Source: Marchantia polymorpha subsp. ruderalis (Eukaryota > Streptophyta > Marchantiopsida > Marchantiales > Marchantiaceae). Taken from it: a stretch of DNA of 64,000 bases. The stretch lies in contig AP031356.1 in assembly GCA_037833965.1 (NCBI GenBank), positions 16,762,501 to 16,826,500 on the forward strand, in the 5' to 3' direction. Under the pieces are notes generated by a model that saw nothing but the letters and a program-made list of their open reading frames with translations, searched no databases and was not told where the DNA came from. A program made the translations under genes and the position numbers. Positions 10,149-18,553 of the stretch are shown here, one piece after another (the first letter of the stretch is position 1; every line of letters begins with the position of its first letter).

Positions 10149-10757
10149 CTAAGGAGGCCGATCCCTTCGAGATCGCAGTACGTCCCGTACGTCTGCGCTG
10201 CTACCCGCTGTCAAGATCAGCTTGCACGCCTTCTGCTTTGGTCGGGCTTGCTCGTTGGTCGTCCGACGTCTCGATGGAACGGCGACCAATTCTCGCTGCC
10301 TTTCCTCCTCTTCCTCTCCCAATTTCCGCTTCTTGGGTGCTTTCGCACCATGAGGCTTTACTTCGATTCTCAGTCGACGTGGCGGTGTGATTGCGAGCAC
10401 TTTGTCGAGGTCCGTATCAACCTCGACCTCTCTCACAACCTATCCGGATTCATCCGCGAAAGCAAGGCTAATTGCATCTTCTACTTCGCCGTTAAACACC
10501 CCATGGACCGATAAAAATTTATCAAGAACGGGGAGAGGTGATTAATCGATCCCCCCTTCTCCTCTCCTGCATGATGACGCGTGGCCTTCCACAAAATGCA
10601 AGCCCAATATATTGGGATACTCGCCAGCGCCAGCTCCACAAATCCCACTTGCCAAGATGACATGTAGGAAGTCCTGTGCGGCTGCAAAATCTGGAGGATT
10701 GCTACCGCGACATTCCTCCGCTTCCGATCAACATAGTCACGGGTCTTGTACCTGTTC
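10149..10757 (-). pseudogene. LTR-ORF1 C-terminal part, decayed
   Basis: The minus strand encodes a diverged version of ORF1 residues from about 165 to the end. Visible features are Tyr-Lys-Thr-Arg-Asp-Tyr, then Leu-Gln-Pro-His-Arg-Thr-Ser-Tyr, a Trp-Gln-Val-Gly-Phe-Val-Glu segment, Gly-Gly-Ser-Ile-Asn-His-Leu-Ser-Pro-Phe and the tail Arg-Pro-Lys-Gln-Lys-Ala. A stop after the Leu-Thr-Ala-Lys segment (10481) and a restart at 10436 show that it is broken. It joins, across the young element, to the N-terminal part at 34072-34403. Confidence 0.65.
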
Positions 10758-11748
10758 TTGACGCGTGCGTCCGCATGTCGGACAAAAATTCAACTCCTGC
10801 CTGTGCGCAGGCAGGAGCCTCGGCGGATCCTCCGCCGGTGCGGAACTTGAGCATCCTCCTGTGCACAGGCGTTCGCCTGTGCGCAGGCGAATTCCGTCCG
10901 CGGCGCTGCGCTGGCGCGGAAGGCGTTGACCGTGGTCAGCCGTCTCCGTCCAGTCTGTCCGTTCCTTGTCTCTCCATCGGCGCTTCCGCCGCCGCAACTC
11001 CGTCCGTCCAAGAGCGCATCCACCCGTGCCGTCCGCACGGTCCGTACCGATGGGATTACTGTGGCGGCCGTACGTGGCGCCGCGCTGGCGCGGAAGGCGC
11101 CGTACACTTTCTACCTCACAAGGCGCATTTCTAGGGCCCAAGGCGGATTTTCCGCCGACGCCGAAGTGCCTGTGCACAGGCGTTCGCCTGTGCGTAGGCG
11201 GACTTCGCGCCTTCCCTAACCCTACGTCGCCTGGGCACAGGCGAACGCCTTCGTCCGTGCATAGGACAAAACTTGAATCCCCCTTCCGCGTAGGCGGAAT
11301 TCGCGCCGGTGGCGAAATCCTTCCGCCGTAGGCGACCGCCTCCATTTCTTCCAGTAGCGATAACTCCCTAAGTCCTCGTCCGTTCCAAGCGTTCTTGGGC
11401 TCGTTAGAATCAGCGCGTCGAGCTCTTTCCAACGGGACCCAACTTGGTCAAGGCGCCCGAGGGTTTACCTAATTACGGGGGTTTCCCTACAGCCGCGGAC
11501 GCAACCTCCGAAGGCGGGTTTTGCGCCTTGCGCCGTAGAGATCCTAACTGCGGAGCTCGCAGGGAGGGTGGTGCCTGTGCTTGGTGCGGCACCCCAAATC
11601 CCAGATTCTACAAGATCCCTCGAGAATCCCCGCGATCTTCCGGATTCACTCTGTTTTGATGTACCGAAGGCTATTTACAATGCTTCCATGGTACAGTTTT
11701 CCAAAAATGTTTTAATTTCCTCAAAATTTCCAAAAGTGGGGTACCACA
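10757..11748 (-). repeat. LTR1 of the tandem element, truncated
   Basis: Matches 21919-22910 almost base for base and then stops at about 10757, so some 4.37 kb of this LTR (ORF1, ORF2, TATA box, R and U5) is missing. At the junction the lost LTR and the host share 'cttg', and the host ORF1 sequence continues at once. This looks like a microhomology-mediated deletion after insertion. Only the U3 start remains, including the palindromic cctgtgcacagg motifs. Confidence 0.8.
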
Positions 11749-11761
11749 TGCCCCCCTCCTC
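11749..11761 (-). promoter_or_regulatory. Polypurine tract of internal region 1
   Basis: The minus strand reads GAGGAGGGGGG followed by CA and then the LTR start TGTGG. A purine run directly before the LTR is where plus-strand DNA synthesis is primed in LTR retroelements. It follows the pol stop (11786) by 25 bp. Confidence 0.75.
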
Positions 11762-11785
11762 AATTGTGAGCGCCCACGCGAACAC

Positions 11786-14626
11786 TCACATGTGGTATTT
11801 CTTCAACCGCCACCCGTTCACTCGGGTGCCTAACAGATCGCCGGCCAGGTCCGCAAGTTGGATGGATCCATTCGGGAAGACTTCGACAACCCTGTAAGGT
11901 CCCATCCATCTTAGGTGCAGTTTGCCTGGGAATCTGGCATGCCTGCTGTCGTAGAGCAATGCCAAATCACCCGCCTGCAGGAGTACCGGTTTGATCTTTT
12001 TATCGTATCTCTCCTTTCGGCGGAGCTGGATTTTCCTGGTGCGATCTTCGGCGTCTCTTCTCCGCTCATCCAGCAGCGTGACTTCCTGTAACCTGTAGAG
12101 CTGACTCTCCTCTGCGCCCATCCTCTGCAAATCCAACGTTCGTTGGGTGGGTACTTCAAATTCGATCGGGAGGATCGGGTGTTGCCCATACACCAGAAAG
12201 TATGGTGTCTGTTTGGTCGTGATCTTCTCAGCTGTGCGGTACGCCCATAAAGCGGCTGCTAGCTTCGTATCCCAATCGTGAGCGTGATTCACCGTGACCT
12301 TGAGTAGTATTTTACACAGCAGTCCATTGGACTTCTCCGTCAGTCCGTTTGCCTTGGGATTGTATGGAGTAGTCTTCCGGTGCTTGATGTGGAAATACCG
12401 TGTCAGGTCTTCGATGATCTGATTAAGAAAATGCGTGCCCCGGTCGCTGACTAGCTCTAAGGGACATCCGTAGCGTGTGATGATCGACTCAAACAAGAAT
12501 GCGGCGACTGTGGCAGCATCATCCCTTCTGGTGGCTCTGGCCTCTACCATTTTGGTGGCGTAGTCCGTTGCTACCAGAATGTAGCGCCTTCGTGTACTTC
12601 TAGTCACTGGTTGTATCGGCCCTACAAAGTCAATACCCCACTTTTCGAAAGGTGCTAGAGGCATGATGGGAGTCAGGGGCCAGCGTGTTGTAGGCGTCGG
12701 TCTCCCCGTCCTCTGGCAACTGTCGCACTTGCGGATGTAATCGAGAACATCCTTAAACATGGTCGGCCACCAATATCCCGCATTTAGGATCTTTGTGACC
12801 GTGTTCCTGGTGGCATAGTGTCCACCCGCCTCCTCTGTGTGCATCGCACTCACTATTCTTGGTACTTCTGATTCCTCCAGGCATCTGCATAAGCGCTCAT
12901 CCGCCATCTTCTTGAACAAAACCCCCTGCTGGAGTTGGTGCGGGCCTGCCTTATGAATAAAGACAGTTCGCTGTTCCAAATCCATGCCCTCGGGGCACTG
13001 GAGGGTTAGCAGATATCGATACAGGTCGGCATAGCGGGACTCATGTCCTGCAGACAACTGGAATAACTCTTCATCTGGAAAATCGTCCACCAATTCCTCC
13101 TCTGTCGGCTGTGTCCATAATCGGGACAAGTAATCCGCATTTTCGTGGTGCACCCCTTTCCTGGTCTGGACCGTGTAAGTGAACTCTTGTAGTAATAACA
13201 CCCACCTGGCGATTCGACCGGATAGGTCGGCTTTCTTGACTAGGTGTTGCAATGCGTAGTGGTCCACATGGAACACAAACTCGTAGCAGATTAGGTAGTG
13301 ACGGAACTTTTTACAGGAGTACACCATCCCCAACGCTTCTCTCTCCGTCGTGGTGTACTTCCGCTCTGCTAGAGACAGCTGTCGGCTCGCGAAGTAGATC
13401 GGGTAGTCCTTTTTGTTGTCATCCTTTTGACTCAGTACCACACCGATGGCGAATGCCGATGTGTCAACGTAAACATGGAATGGTCGATTCCAGTCTGGAC
13501 TCCTTAGTACTGGAGCAGTCGTGAGTTTCGCTTTCAGAGCTTCAAATGCTGACTGCTGCTTCGCACCCCAAGCATAGGGCTCGTCCTTCTTCAACAACTT
13601 GGTCAGGTCCGCCGCTAGTATTGCATACATGTGTATGAATCTTCGGTAGTAGCCCACATGACCCAGGAATGCTCGCAGCTCTCTTAGATTCGTGGGTGGT
13701 TCAAGCTCGAGTATAACCTTGACCTTCTCGATGTCCACCGCAATGCCTTCTGCCGAGACCCGATGACCCAACAAGATCCCACTAGTCATAAAGAAAAAGC
13801 ACTTCTCGGGATGCAGTGATAAACTGCTCTCTCTACATTTATCGAAGGTCTGCTTCAAGTGACTTAGGTGTTCAGACCGCTTCCCAAAGACACAGAAGTC
13901 ATCTATGAATATCTCCAGGAACTTCCTCAGTTGTTCCTGAAAGATGTTGGTCATCATCCGTTGAAAGGTGGCAGGCGCGTTGCACAGACCGAAGGGCATC
14001 TTGTGGTATGCGTAAGTTCCCCAGTCGGTTGTGAACGTAGTTTTATCCTTGTCCTGTTCACGGATAGACACCTGATTGTAACCTGAGAACCCATCCAGGA
14101 AGCTATAGCATTCATGTCCTGCGACATGGTCTAGAATGGCATCCGTGAATGGTAACGGGTGATGATCCTTGCGTGTTGCTGCATTCAACTTCCGGAAATC
14201 CTGACACACTCGTATCTTACCCGTCAACTTCTTGGGTACGATAACAATCGGCGACACCCACTCACTGCTGAGCACAGGATAAATAATACCAGCGCTCAAG
14301 TACTTATCTATCTCCTCTTTCACTAGCAAGGAGTATATTGGGTTGAGGCGATACTGGCGCTGTCGTATGGGTACTGAGTCGTCCAGTAAATCGATACGGT
14401 GTTCCCCATACCGTGCGGGTATCCCCTTCATGTCCTCGATCTTCCAGGCGAAGACGTCGACATAGTGGCTAAGGAACGCCTGTACTTTCCTTAGCTCGTC
14501 TCCTCTCACTGCGCTTGATACCTTCAAGCACTTGCCGGGACTGAGTTGTACTTCGTGACAGTCACTAGGGTCGACAATGCCCTCAGGGTGACTCGTCTCA
14601 CTCCTTCCCAGTCCCACAGTTAATTG
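11786..14626 (-). CDS. Pol of unit 1: reverse transcriptase, RNase H, integrase
   Basis: This part makes the enzymes for reverse transcription and integration. About 946 codons follow the gag TAG in the same frame; no ATG lies near the front (the first start-like codon is a GTG at 14617), so synthesis most likely depends on readthrough from gag. Domains in order, numbered from 14617: reverse transcriptase, with Gln-Asp-Phe-Arg-Lys-Leu-Asn near 140 and the catalytic Phe-Ile-Asp-Asp-Phe near 235; RNase H, with Tyr-Val-Asp-Thr-Ser near 380; integrase, with a His-His-Cys-Cys zinc domain near 590-630 and the Asp, Asp, Glu triad near 662, 724 and 760. The Asp-Glu spacing is about 35, as expected. 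The C-terminus ends without a chromodomain. It looks intact. Confidence 0.92.
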   Translation of the reverse strand, partial: QLTVGLGRSETSHPEGIVDPSDCHEVQLSPGKCLKVSSAVRGDELRKVQAFLSHYVDVFAWKIEDMKGIPARYGEHRIDLLDDSVPIRQRQYRLNPIYSLLVKEEIDKYLSAGIIYPVLSSEWVSPIVIVPKKLTGKIRVCQDFRKLNAATRKDHHPLPFTDAILDHVAGHECYSFLDGFSGYNQVSIREQDKDKTTFTTDWGTYAYHKMPFGLCNAPATFQRMMTNIFQEQLRKFLEIFIDDFCVFGKRSEHLSHLKQTFDKCRESSLSLHPEKCFFFMTSGILLGHRVSAEGIAVDIEKVKVILELEPPTNLRELRAFLGHVGYYRRFIHMYAILAADLTKLLKKDEPYAWGAKQQSAFEALKAKLTTAPVLRSPDWNRPFHVYVDTSAFAIGVVLSQKDDNKKDYPIYFASRQLSLAERKYTTTEREALGMVYSCKKFRHYLICYEFVFHVDHYALQHLVKKADLSGRIARWVLLLQEFTYTVQTRKGVHHENADYLSRLWTQPTEEELVDDFPDEELFQLSAGHESRYADLYRYLLTLQCPEGMDLEQRTVFIHKAGPHQLQQGVLFKKMADERLCRCLEESEVPRIVSAMHTEEAGGHYATRNTVTKILNAGYWWPTMFKDVLDYIRKCDSCQRTGRPTPTTRWPLTPIMPLAPFEKWGIDFVGPIQPVTRSTRRRYILVATDYATKMVEARATRRDDAATVAAFLFESIITRYGCPLELVSDRGTHFLNQIIEDLTRYFHIKHRKTTPYNPKANGLTEKSNGLLCKILLKVTVNHAHDWDTKLAAALWAYRTAEKITTKQTPYFLVYGQHPILPIEFEVPTQRTLDLQRMGAEESQLYRLQEVTLLDERRRDAEDRTRKIQLRRKERYDKKIKPVLLQAGDLALLYDSRHARFPGKLHLRWMGPYRVVEVFPNGSIQLADLAGDLLGTRVNGWRLKKYHM

Positions 14627-14629
14627 CTA
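14621..14629 (-). promoter_or_regulatory. Leaky stop (readthrough) signal between gag and pol
   Basis: On the minus strand gag ends ...GAA-TAG-CAA-TTA-ACT, and the frame stays open into pol. TAG-CAA-TTA fits the consensus UAG-CAR-YYA, known from plant RNA viruses to let ribosomes read through a few percent of the time. Pol has no ATG near its front and is in the same frame. The same nine bases occur in unit 2. Confidence 0.75.
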
Positions 14630-17458
14630 TTCGTCTTCCGGCTGAATAGCTTCCGTCTCTTCTTCTTCTTCCACCGAACAGCAGGCAACGAATCCCACGA
14701 AGTAATCGGATTCGGTACCACTGGAATCCGATCGCGCGGTCGACTCACTGTCCTCGCCCGATGTGTAACCTGCACTTGTCGATGGGGTCTCTCCTTCGTG
14801 CCTGACCCTATTCCAGGGCACCGTAATGGTTTTGGTCGGTTCCGAAGGATGAGGAAACTTAAGGCGATGTCTTCGCCAATCACATCTGACTTGTGCACCA
14901 TATAGCCATGGTCGCCCGAGCAGAACGTCATAGCCCTGCTTCATCATCGGCTGAAGGATGATATACGTCAACCAAAAGTCCGCACCCCCGATGGTTGTCT
15001 TGACATTGCGCAGCATACCTGCAGGCATTCTCCGCGTCTGATCCGCTAATCTCAACACACGCTTCGAGGGTTCGTATTGACTGAACCCCAAGGCTCTCGC
15101 TGTATCCTCCGTCATTATGTTGACTCCTGATCCAGAGTCGATTGGCACTCTGCGTACACAACATCCTGCTATCTCCACATCGATCTCGGGTGGTCCTTGG
15201 TCTTCGCTCTCCACTTGATATACTTGAGAGGATGTGGATGCGCGCGGCTTCCGCGGATGCCGTAGCGAAAGCATCAACATTCTCCGATACGTCTTATTGT
15301 CCTCCAAGAGCTGCTTGAACGTGATGTTCACTTTCCGACTCCCGAGATCTTCAACCAAATCATAGTGGGCGCGTTGGGGCGCCGGGGTCGGCGACGCTCT
15401 GTGAGGTTCCACGGTGGCTGCCAACTTCGCCCCAAGGGAGGATGTCAAGTCTGGCCGCGGTGGGTCCTTTTGCGTGCGGATCGCTTCCTGCAACATGTTG
15501 GCTACCTCGTTGCGGATATCCGGAGCATAGTCCCGTTTCAGTAGGCGCACTGGCTCGTCCTTGACTGCTGTCTGGGGGCGCACTGCTGGTGCCTCCCACG
15601 TAGCCGAAGACTTCCGAGCAGGTCGCGAGTCGGACTTGCTGGATGTCTTCTCCTTTCCTTTCCCCGTCCGGTCGGCGGTTCTCCGTTCGTGCTTGCGAGT
15701 TTCACGCTCTTGCTCCTTGGATTTCTTGGAGCTGCGAGTTTCGACCCGTGCGCACATAACCTCTTCAGCCGGCCATTCTTCGTCTTCGCCATCCCCGTCT
15801 GAACCTACTTCGACCTGGTTAACTTGCACGTCCTCCTTGGCAGGAGTGTTCACAAATCGTACCACTGGCCGAGGGACTGGTGGCTGATCACACTCTGGCG
15901 CAGTGTGCCCGACCTTCTTGCAATTACTACATGTCGGAGCATAATCGTTTCGCCTTTTTGGATGGGGACACTGCGGTGAGAAGTGCCCAACTTCCCCGCA
16001 ATTATAACAAGCTCGCGGTGGCGGGGGGTCAAACGTCCCTGGAGGTGCTCTCCGCCTCACAGGTACCGTAGTGGCCCGATCCACCGGAATATATCGTGGG
16101 ACTTGCATTGCTGAAACTGCAGGAGGGGTAGGAACCGACTGGACGGCGTAGGCTGTCTCTTCGCTAGTCTCTCCATAGTACTGAGGGTGCTCTCCATAGT
16201 ACGGTTGCGCCCACTCTACTGCGTTGACTGGATATGACGGCCGGGTGGTAAGACACTCGGTGTTTGCATGTCCCACCGCCCCGCACGTAGTACACCATAA
16301 GTTCGCTCGCACTCTCCCGGGTGATTTTCTGCGATCATGCCCGCCTACCACTTGAACCTTGAGATTGGCGAAGTCCTTCACAAGGGTCTCCATCTTCGAA
16401 GCTATATCTCCCGGCGCTCTGTCCGTAGTCACTCGTCGGAGGCCCTTTTTCTTCGCTGACCCATGCTTCTTCCTCTTCTTCTCCTCCTCCGACGATGAGG
16501 TTTCCTCTTCTTCGGATGAAGAACGGTTCTCGTCCGAAGACGATTCCTCCGATGACGGAGTTGTACCTCTACGCCGTCTTCGCCCTCCTTTCGGTTTGCG
16601 CTCCTTCGACTCCCGTCTCTCTCTCCCTCTTCGGTTGAGAGTGGAAGTTTCGAAGGCTTCTACCGATGCAATCACATCCTCAATAGTGTCGCACTTGCTG
16701 CGTCGGCAAAAAGTCTCCATCTCCCGAGTTAAACCGGTCACGTACCAATCCACAGCTTGTTGTACCGAGAAAGGGGACCCTGGTCCTGTTTTCGGTATTC
16801 TGTCGAGGAGGTCCAGAAATCTCTCAGTGTAGTCACGCAGACTCTCCTTCTTCTCTCGCTGCAAATTACGCAACTTCGTCAAAACCCGGCTGTCGTAGCC
16901 GAGCTCGCGGAAGCGGCGAAGGAACTTCTCCTTCAGCTGGGCCCATGTTGTCAACCCAGTCGGATCGATGCTCTCGTGATTATACCAACTCCTCGCTTTC
17001 TTCCGCAGAAGGCTTGGAAAGATCCTTAGTCGGTCGTCGTCTGCGATCTCGCGATTGGCAATAGACACCGACTCGAATAACTTGATGTATGAATCTGCAT
17101 CGTCGTCATCCCCACTCCCTTTGTACTTCGGGTAGGAATGTTTAGTAATCGGCTGAGGTAGCCGCACATTGGCTTGTCCGTCCGCCATCGATGTGTCTGT
17201 CGACGGTTCTCGGGCGGTCGGTTCTACTTCACTAGGCGGGTCCGTGCAAGGAATATCTAGTAGAACTGTAAGCACCAAGTTTGGTTCCGAGTCGTCGGGG
17301 GTAGGTTCCCCAAGGATGCCGGCCGAACTAGGCTTAGGTACTCTTTTTGGTGTTTTCTTGTTTTGACGCCGTGTCTCTTCCACGGCCTTCTCTGAATCTC
17401 GTCGGAACTTGCGGACAGCTCTAGCACTTAGGTTGCTCCCGCCAGCCCCAGTCGACAT
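14627..17458 (-). CDS. Gag-protease polyprotein of unit 1
   Basis: 943 codons from an ATG at 17458. It makes the particle proteins and the processing protease. Residues about 110-270 form the retrotransposon Gag capsid domain (Trp-Tyr-Asn-His-Glu; Leu-Lys-Glu-Lys-Phe-Leu-Arg-Arg-Phe). A Ser/Glu-rich charged linker follows near 295-345. Three knuckles of the form Cys-x2-Cys-x4-His-x4-Cys lie near 388, 484 and 510. An aspartic protease follows, with Asp-Ser-Gly-Ser-Gly near 773 and Leu-Leu-Gly-Arg-Pro-Trp-Leu near 847. The protease sits in the gag frame, before the stop. The stop is TAG followed by CAA-TTA, a leaky context, and pol continues in frame. The start lies 46 bp after the primer site. 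Confidence 0.92.
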   Translation of the reverse strand: MSTGAGGSNLSARAVRKFRRDSEKAVEETRRQNKKTPKRVPKPSSAGILGEPTPDDSEPNLVLTVLLDIPCTDPPSEVEPTAREPSTDTSMADGQANVRLPQPITKHSYPKYKGSGDDDDADSYIKLFESVSIANREIADDDRLRIFPSLLRKKARSWYNHESIDPTGLTTWAQLKEKFLRRFRELGYDSRVLTKLRNLQREKKESLRDYTERFLDLLDRIPKTGPGSPFSVQQAVDWYVTGLTREMETFCRRSKCDTIEDVIASVEAFETSTLNRRGRERRESKERKPKGGRRRRRGTTPSSEESSSDENRSSSEEEETSSSEEEKKRKKHGSAKKKGLRRVTTDRAPGDIASKMETLVKDFANLKVQVVGGHDRRKSPGRVRANLWCTTCGAVGHANTECLTTRPSYPVNAVEWAQPYYGEHPQYYGETSEETAYAVQSVPTPPAVSAMQVPRYIPVDRATTVPVRRRAPPGTFDPPPPRACYNCGEVGHFSPQCPHPKRRNDYAPTCSNCKKVGHTAPECDQPPVPRPVVRFVNTPAKEDVQVNQVEVGSDGDGEDEEWPAEEVMCARVETRSSKKSKEQERETRKHERRTADRTGKGKEKTSSKSDSRPARKSSATWEAPAVRPQTAVKDEPVRLLKRDYAPDIRNEVANMLQEAIRTQKDPPRPDLTSSLGAKLAATVEPHRASPTPAPQRAHYDLVEDLGSRKVNITFKQLLEDNKTYRRMLMLSLRHPRKPRASTSSQVYQVESEDQGPPEIDVEIAGCCVRRVPIDSGSGVNIMTEDTARALGFSQYEPSKRVLRLADQTRRMPAGMLRNVKTTIGGADFWLTYIILQPMMKQGYDVLLGRPWLYGAQVRCDWRRHRLKFPHPSEPTKTITVPWNRVRHEGETPSTSAGYTSGEDSESTARSDSSGTESDYFVGFVACCSVEEEEETEAIQPEDE

Positions 17459-17503
17459 TCACCGAGCATGGCTGCTCGTAAAAACCCCGGTGTTGACGCA
17501 ACT

Positions 17504-17522
17504 GTCCCCGGCAGCGGCGCCA
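17504..17522 (-). promoter_or_regulatory. Primer-binding site for tRNA-Asp (unit 1)
   Basis: The minus strand reads TGGCGCCGCTGCCGGGGAC, complementary (with one likely mismatch) to the 3' end of plant tRNA-Asp, the primer typical of Tat/Athila-type gypsy elements. It lies 22 bp from the proposed LTR end, a longer gap than usual. Confidence 0.8.
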
Positions 17523-17639
17523 AAAAGAAGTTGTCGGCTTCTTATGTAATAACCCACTAAAGGCTAAAACTGCAATATAGTGGTAGAAAGGTCGAACCCA
17601 CAGGGACAGAGGAACACACAGGGTACAAAGTGTCACGTT

Positions 17640-18460
17640 TAACAGACTATTGATGAGTTTGAATTCTCAGGCGACTGTCACTCCCAGAAATACTGCAAGT
17701 GTCCACTCGGAGCGCACTCGGAGGTCGCACAGTGCAGCGTAACACACACACACACACACACCTGAAACTACAGAAACACAACCCAGAGATCCGTTAGGAC
17801 CTCTACTCAAGATTTCAGGGGGGGAAAGTCTCTCGCGAGCACACTCGGCAAAGCTGCGGGCAGTGACTTCCAACTCCGGCTTTTACAACACTTCCACTAG
17901 CTTGCTGCTAGTGTAGGAAACCCGGTTTGGACTGCCTACTTCGGATCGAAGTCACTCCTACGCGGTGAACAACACTCTCAACTCACAAAACACGCAGAGA
18001 ACACAGGTCCGCACTGAAGGACTTACTGAGAAACATTCCAGTAACACAACAACAGTCTATTGAAGAGTTTGAATTCTCAGGCACTTGTCATTCCCAGAAA
18101 TACTACAGGGGTTACCCTCAAGGCACCTGCTGCAGCGTAACCTGAATTTACAACCAAGGCTTACACGAAGTAGCAAAACTTCACTTTGGCATTCAGGGGA
18201 AAAATCCCAAGGAGTACAATCAGAAAGAAACACTCGAAGGTGTAGGGGCGAAACTGTTCAAGTATCTAACTAGTCACTGGCTCTGAGCATCGGCAGTCAC
18301 CCGCAGGTGCAGATCCGAACTACTCAAGTCTCTAACCAATGTACTAGCTCTGAACATTCGGCCGAAGGCCTTCAGCTACAAAATGCGGAACGCTAAGTTG
18401 TAACTCCTCGTGCGTGGTGACAGAACTCAAGGACACAAACACGCAAAGGTAATGGGTTCC
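17640..18460 (-). repeat. Internal direct duplication in the LTR tail
   Basis: Two similar blocks of roughly 410 bp lie head to tail. Matching landmarks include the 'gagtttgaattctcagg' block at about 17655 and 18066, and the 'cccagaaatact' block at about 17683 and 18094. The same two-block layout is seen in plus orientation at 40870/41285 and 44040/44470, so the duplication is older than the split of these LTR families. Confidence 0.6.
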
Positions 18461-18507
18461 TGATCTATACTTCTGATGGGAAAGAACCCCAGGCAAAACG
18501 CCTGGAA

Positions 18508-18517
18508 CTATTTTATA
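18508..18517 (-). promoter_or_regulatory. TATA box of LTR2
   Basis: TATAAAATAG on the minus strand, just after the ORF2 stop and about 960 bp before the LTR end. The equivalent TATAAAGTAG is kept in related copies at 40431-40440 and 42890-42899, next to the same flanking 'gact(t)taga' block. Conservation in otherwise decayed copies supports it as the promoter of the retroelement RNA. It places ORF1 and ORF2 upstream of the transcript start. Confidence 0.65.
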
Positions 18518-18553
18518 CCTTCTAAGTCCTACCTAGCACTACACTGCACTACG

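Larger units (their letters stand above)
9126..10757 (-). mobile_element. Old LTR copy (left half), split by the young tandem element
   Basis: Minus-oriented homology to the ORF1/ORF2 LTR family. It picks up inside ORF1 at the residues equivalent to Lys-Asn-Gly-Tyr-Arg-Thr-Arg-Asp-Tyr and runs through ORF2. The N-terminal half of the same ORF1 lies at 34072-34403, just beyond the right end of the young element, so the two halves were one LTR before that insertion. Many stops show it is old. At 9125 it abuts the decayed gag element. Confidence 0.7.

Noticed and set aside
17741-17762. CA repeat as a CRISPR-like or regulatory array
   Set aside because: A plain dinucleotide microsatellite that differs by one unit between LTR2 and LTR3; no spacers.
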